DNA of 64,000 nucleotides from Gordionus sp. m RMFG-2023 (taxonomy: Eukaryota > Nematomorpha > Gordioida > Chordodea > Parachordodidae). Under the pieces are notes generated by a model. That model was not told the origin of the DNA. It did no database searches and saw nothing but the letters and a program-made list of their open reading frames with translations. The stretch is taken from NCBI RefSeq assembly GCF_954871325.1, contig NC_088779.1, positions 13,952,846 to 14,016,845 on the forward strand, read 5' to 3'. The translations under genes and the position numbers were made by a program. Position 1 is the first letter of the stretch. Each line of letters opens with the position of its first letter. Below are positions 59,218-64,000 of the stretch, in pieces.

Positions 59218-59644
59218 AGTAGCCATGTTATGTAAACCGAGATTTTGGGCATATTACTTATCAGGGGGGTATATTATTTTTTTAAACTTTTATAATTTTA
59301 TTTATTTTTTTTATTATCTAAAATTAGGTGTGAAAAGGGGATTTAAGATTTAACATTGGGTCTATTTTTAAAAAACGGTTGATTAAGATTGTAGCTAAAA
59401 TAATATATAAGATTAAAGATAGAGGTCAAATCTTTCTTTTTCTTTTTTCTTTCTATGCGCAAAATCTCCAGGCTTACATAATATTGGCTACTAATCAGCA
59501 TACCTTATAATGTGGTAAAATGGTCCATTAAAGAAATAGGTATAAATATTAGTTAGTTTTTTTCGATATACATTTAGTAAATAAGCGCCGAATTGTCAAG
59601 CGCCGAATTTTCCGTGCCGAATTGACGTGGAACCCCCTCCTTGA

Positions 59645-60064
59645 TCGGATACATAAATCGCAAATTTAAGATATGGTTAGCCCTTCAACTCCGGAAGAAC
59701 ATATACTTTACATAAGGATGAGACAATATTCATCTTTTTAATTTATTTTCCTAAAATATATAATTATTTATATCTAATTAAATTTTGTTAAAAAAAAATT
59801 TCAAATTATGGAATGAATATGATTATCTATCTATATTTCTATATTATTAATAAAAATGAATAATAAAAAAATTATACAAAAGATATTTATTATTGGAAAT
59901 TTGTGACATTATTAAGTGTCTAATGGGCATTTGTCCACATTGCCCCTTAGTTTAATTATTATATTAATAGAAATTCAAAATTGTTAAGTATAAAAGGTTA
60001 TTCTGTTATTGGTCAGAATAACCAAATTCAAACCATAATATATAATTTCATTTTTTTTCAATTT
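59645..60064. other. A+T-rich stretch after element A
   Basis: It continues the unique target sequence interrupted by element A (GATCGGATACATAAATCGC). No gene recognised. Confidence 0.4.
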
Positions 60065-60490
60065 TTAAGGATTTGACATCATATATATATTTTTAAAAGG
60101 TGTCTAAATAAAAAGCAAAAAAAAATTTCAAAAACAAACTCCCTTTTTTGATTATAAATACAGGTAAAGCAATATATGTAAACCGGAAGTTAAAGACTCA
60201 AATTGGCCCCAATCTTTATTTTTTTGATAGCCTTTTAGATATTCTTACTACCTACAATATGATATATTATATCTTTTTTACTATAAATTATTTTTGAGAT
60301 ATAAGCATTTTAAAAATTTTACAGATTACAAAATGGCTCTTTTTTGTACCTATAAACCCCTATATCTCGAGAACCAGGTGTGCTAGAGAGCTAAAATAAA
60401 CGGCTTTCTTATTTTTTTACCTAGCTAAATAATTCCAGAAATTTTTAATAATTTTAAGGGTCGGCCGAAGATTTGACGTGGAATGGCCCA
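60065..60490 (-). repeat. Unclassified dispersed repeat C, copy 2
   Basis: Inverted counterpart of 54075-54545. Its outer edge reads GACGTGGAATGGCCCAT. A 72-codon frame begins in this edge (60478) and continues into DNA that does not match copy 1. Confidence 0.7.
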
Positions 60491-60790
60491 TAATCATTAC
60501 CAATATTAACACTTCTACAAAATTATCACTGTTCATGAACGATCAAAATGGTGAAGAAAAAGCTGATAAATTAATAGATATCATTGGGGATAAATTAAAT
60601 TTATCTGGGAAATTATTCCAGATCTGCTATATTATTCAGCGGGAGGAGGATAGAGGGAGGTGGAGTAGGAACTGTTTATGTTTTTTATGGGGGTAGGCGC
60701 ATTTAAGGCGGTATGATAAATTTATTGGGGGGTTATCTATTAAATTTTTAGATGAAATAGGGCAAAATATATTGCAGTAAAAATTATTAC

Positions 60791-61145
60791 TATTATTAAA
60801 CCTTTTATAATATAATGATATTAATAATCATCAACCAATTCTATATATTGCATACATCATAGACATTATTTTCCAAATAAAACTTTCTTGTGTCCTTTTA
60901 AATGTAATAAAGGTCAGACATTCTCAGCAAACTCATATTCATGCCAAACAATATACTATAATAATGCATTCATTGTAAATGAGGTGGTTTTAATTGAATT
61001 TATGTTGTAAAAATAACACTTTTATATTCACAATATTTTGATAGTTAGTGAAGAGCTAAAATAAGTTTAATACAAAATAAGGTTGCATACCACTGAAGGG
61101 CATCTCTACTTCCTTCACACAAGTCTTTTTTATTATTAAACTTTT
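60791..61145. other. A+T-rich stretch, nothing recognised
   Basis: No termini, repeats or frame seen. Confidence 0.4.
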
Positions 61146-62423
61146 TTATACCCATTTTATCACATTATAAGGTATGTTGATTAGTAGCCAATATTATGTA
61201 AGCCTGGAGATTTTGCGCATAGAAGGAAAAAAAAGAAAGATTTGACCTCTCTCTCTAATCTTATATATTATTTTGGCTACAATCTTAATCAACCGTTTTT
61301 AAAAAATATACCCAAAATGCACCCCCCCCCCCCCTGTTAAGTACTATAATGTTAAATCTTAAATCCCCTTTTCACGGCTAATTTTAGATAATAAAAAAAA
61401 TAAATAAAATTATAAAAGTTTAAAAAAATAATATACCCCCCTGATAAGTAATATGCCCAAAATCTCGGTTTACATAACATGGCTACTAATCAACATACCT
61501 TATGTGATAAATTGGTCAACCAAAGAAATAGGTATAAATATTGATTGTTAATTTTTTTTTGATATTACACATTTAATTATTTATATAATAGAAAAAATTA
61601 GCCTAAGCATAATATTTTTTTTAAAAAGGATTAATAGAATTTAAGGATTTTTATTAAATCTAAAAAGTGAGTCAATCTTAATTTGATTTTTTTGGACCAT
61701 GGCTGGGTCTATTTTTAAAAACGGTCGATTTAAATTCCAGCCAAAATAATATATAAGATTCGAGATAGAGGTCCAAACCTTTCTTTTTCTTTCTTTCTTC
61801 TATGCCCAAATCCAGACTTACATAACATTGGCTACTAAATAAAAAGAAATAGGTATAAATATTGGTTGTTAATTTTTTTTGATATTACACATTTAATTTT
61901 TGATTTATATAATAGAAAAAATTAGCCTAAGTTTAATATTTTTTTTAAAAAGGATTAATAGAATTTAAGGATTTTTAATAAATCTAAAAAATGATTCAGT
62001 CTTAATTTAATTTTTTTTGGATCATGGCTGGGTCTATTTTTAAAAACGGTCAGTTTAAATTCCAGCCAAAATAATGTATAAGATTTGAGATAGAGGTCCA
62101 AACCTTTCTTTTTCTTTCTTTCTTCAAAATTTCGGCTTACATAACATTGGCTATTAATCAACATATCTGGTAAATTAATCAACCAAAGAAATAGGTATAA
62201 ATATTGGTTGTTAATTTTTTTTTGATATTTCACATTTAGAATAAAATTGAGATTTTTGTAAAAATAAATGGAGAAATAATTAATAGGACCAAAATTCAAA
62301 ATGATTTCTATTTAATCATCCCTTTTTTTTTATACTAAATAATATATAATAAATTGCAACTGTAATAGATACGCGCTGAATTGTCGCCGCGCCGAATTTT
62401 CCGCGCCGAATTGACGTGATACC
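61146..62423. mobile_element. Foldback element B, inverted and truncated relative of A
   Basis: The right end reads CCGCGCCGAATTGACGTGATACC and matches A's left end over about 470 bp in inverted orientation. Inside, AGAAATAGGTATAAATATTG recurs near 61525, 61846 and 62188, showing a tandem unit of about 320-345 bp. The left end stops near 61146 without the GGCGC terminus, so the element is incomplete. A 114-codon minus frame at 61955-62299 and the related plus frame at 57349-57558 are repeat shadows. Confidence 0.8.
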
Positions 62424-62647
62424 AAAAAAGGAACCATATTAATGTTTAAAAATTTCATTTTGAATTTTTTGGAGCAAATATAAAAATTCTCTAGCTTCGT
62501 ATGTAAAACGCCGTATTTTTTTTAAAATTCAATTTTTTATTAAAATTCATATACAAATATGATAAAATATTATTATTTAAAAATTAACTTTAAAATATAG
62601 AGAATATAATAAAATATGTCATATATCACTTTAAGTTTAAAAAAAAG

Positions 62648-64000
62648 CAGAGTTGTTAAACGCTACTTTTAAAAGTAGCGCGCTATCTCTATCGCTCTTT
62701 GTTAAAAAAAGTAACGAGCTACCGCTATCGCTATTTGTCAAAAAAAGTAGCTCGCTATTAGCTACTATTTTTTAAAAGTAGCTTTAGCTACTTTTTAAGC
62801 TATTTACAAACAAATTTCTTATTTTTTGCTTATAACGTTATTGTATAGTAAATATATGAAAATTTATTAAAATATAGTTATTTTGATTATAAAAAAATTT
62901 ATATAATAAAATAAATATTTATGGTAATTTGTTGCATTTTAATAATAAAATCATTTCAATATTATCATCCTCAAGTCTAGAGCGACTATCAGAAAGTAAT
63001 AGTTTTGCCTTACTAAATAATCTCTCAACACTTGTACTAGAGGGTAAGGGCATATTTAATCTTATATATATTTTTTTAATATAGGATAGATTATCAATAA
63101 TTTTATTTGAAAGTACATCGTATGTCTGGCATCCTATTATCATTTTGAGGGCTAATGCCACAGATCTTCTTTTTAAGTCCTAGGGTCTAGCCAATGGCCT
63201 GTGATTCCCAAATAAGCTCAAAAATATTTAATCATATCAATTTATAAATATGAATAAGTTTTTACCTTCTGTTATGTGCTGCAACTATCTCCCGTGGTAC
63301 ATATATATGAAATCTCTGATAACTCTACTATTAGAGCATCTTTCATCATTTTAAGTTATCTGCTATTTTATTCATTAGTGTCTGGCGGCATAAAATTGTT
63401 GTACCAGGGGATAGAGTTTTAATCATCATGGTAAATGATGGATTATCAACTAAGGACATTGCTGAACTGTATAAATTATAAAATCAACAATAACTTTATC
63501 AGTCAATTTCTGAGAAATATTGTCATTTGCATTATTAATTAATTTGGTTTGAATTGAATTAGTCTTTTTGAATGTAGAGTCGCCTATACCAAAATTATTT
63601 AGATATTTCTCCATTTCTTTAAATGACAATTTACCTTTAAGTGTTTCTTGAGGTTATAACTACTGGATTGATATGAGGAAATATTTTTTTTTACATTTTA
63701 AACAAATTAATTTGAACTCAGTTTTGGTTATATAGTTATTTTAAAAAATTTTCAAATCTAGGGAATGGGAAATTTGTATTATAGCTATTAAGAACATTTT
63801 CTTCCCTGGTATTTTCCATTTCATTAATATCATTGTCTGAATCACTTTCAACGATTTGGATATCCATAGGCGATGACATTTTAAATTACTAACTCATGAT
63901 TTAGGTTTATAATACAAATGAAAATATAAATTACAAATTGAAATATATTTCAATTTCAAAATTAAACAATAAATCATAAAAATTATAATTAATTTTGATA
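62648..64000 (-). mobile_element. hAT element, CAGAGTTGTTAAACGC end, runs off the window
   Basis: The terminus CAGAGTTGTTAAACGC is followed by a dense set of AGTAGC/GCTACT motifs (62660-62810). The transposase lies on the minus strand. The partner end is beyond 64000. The C-terminal sequence is of the same subfamily as the relic at 7402-7509. Confidence 0.85.
62919..63879 (-). pseudogene. hAT transposase with N-terminal BED-like finger, decayed
   Basis: Starts at ATG 63879 with an acidic leader (MSSPMDIQIVESDSDND). A BED-type finger follows at about 63720-63640 (CLKCKK, then in another frame YNLKKHLK), then FKEMEKYLNNFGIGDSTF (about 63620-63580). The core is largely deleted: only about 950 bp separate start and stop, where a full hAT gene needs about 1.8 kb. 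The C-terminus at 63161-62919 is clean and reads MPLPSSTSVERLFSKAKLLL, then SRLEDDNIEMILLLKCNK. Several stops lie in the middle. Inactive, but with both diagnostic ends preserved. Confidence 0.85.

Larger units (their letters stand above)
57089..59635. mobile_element. Foldback / Mutator-like element A with 9-bp target duplication
   Basis: Begins GGTATCAAGTCAATTCGGCG and ends CCGAATTGACGTGGAACC. The perfect 9-bp duplication CCCTCCTTG lies at 57080-57088 and 59636-59644. Just inside each end are direct repeats of AATTCGGCGC. Further in, a unit of about 320-350 bp repeats in tandem and inverted. This is the architecture of Drosophila FB-type elements and MULEs, which also make 9-bp duplications. 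No transposase of its own. A hAT sits at 57715-59217; without it the element is about 1.0 kb. Confidence 0.85.

Noticed and set aside
1-64000. LTR elements or other capsid- or envelope-bearing elements
   Set aside because: No paired direct terminal repeats with TG...CA ends and no gag, integrase or capsid-like frames were recognised. The only reverse-transcriptase-related pieces are short non-LTR-type tail relics.

Overview
This is an A+T-rich eukaryotic window, almost certainly from an arthropod nuclear genome. It is dominated by DNA transposons. Only one intact host-like gene is visible: a fatty acyl-CoA reductase (FAR) read from a single exon at 19251-20789 (+). The FAR family, the hAT, piggyBac, mariner and Helitron mix, and the absence of operons or Shine-Dalgarno-led gene rows all fit an insect or another arthropod such as a copepod. 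I cannot narrow it further from sequence alone.

Layout. 1-13 kb: MITEs, two related hAT elements (the second holding a decayed mariner), hAT ends and a hAT 3' coding end, plus short tandem duplications. 13-17.2 kb: a tRNA-derived sequence and a nearly readable piggyBac-like element. 17.2-21.2 kb: quiet A+T-rich DNA around the FAR gene. 21.2-29.4 kb: a MITE, a hAT inside a foldback element, a hAT with a perfect 8-bp target duplication, and another MITE. 31.3-35.2 kb: a 3.9-kb hAT whose transposase frame is split by a second hAT. 35.3-37.8 kb: a large imperfect palindrome. 38.3-42.4 kb: a three-layer nest (hAT, then hAT-like, then piggyBac-like) followed by a hAT coding fragment. 43.5-45.9 kb: a decayed piggyBac-like element on the minus strand. 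45.9-48.2 kb: two members of a CAGTGGCGTCACTAGG-type hAT family. 49.3-53.6 kb: two Helitron 3' ends in opposite orientation with satellite-like repeats between them. 54-62.4 kb: a dense inverted-repeat region with a foldback/Mutator-like element (9-bp target duplication), a hAT inside it, and an inverted partial copy that keeps the empty insertion site. 62.6-64 kb: the 3' end and most of a hAT on the minus strand, running off the window.

Most features are therefore transposons acting on one another, not a gene pathway. The clearest structural evidence is a set of target-site duplications: 8 bp at 23251/24431, 26161/28003, 31261/35169, 32143/33641 and 57707/59218 (all perfect), near-perfect 8 bp at 28896/29122, 39175/41991 and 45942/47846, and a perfect 9 bp at 57080/59636. 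I found no CRISPR array, rRNA, bacterial gene, or recognisable LTR element or other capsid-bearing element. Element ends were read by eye, so boundaries without a stated duplication are approximate.
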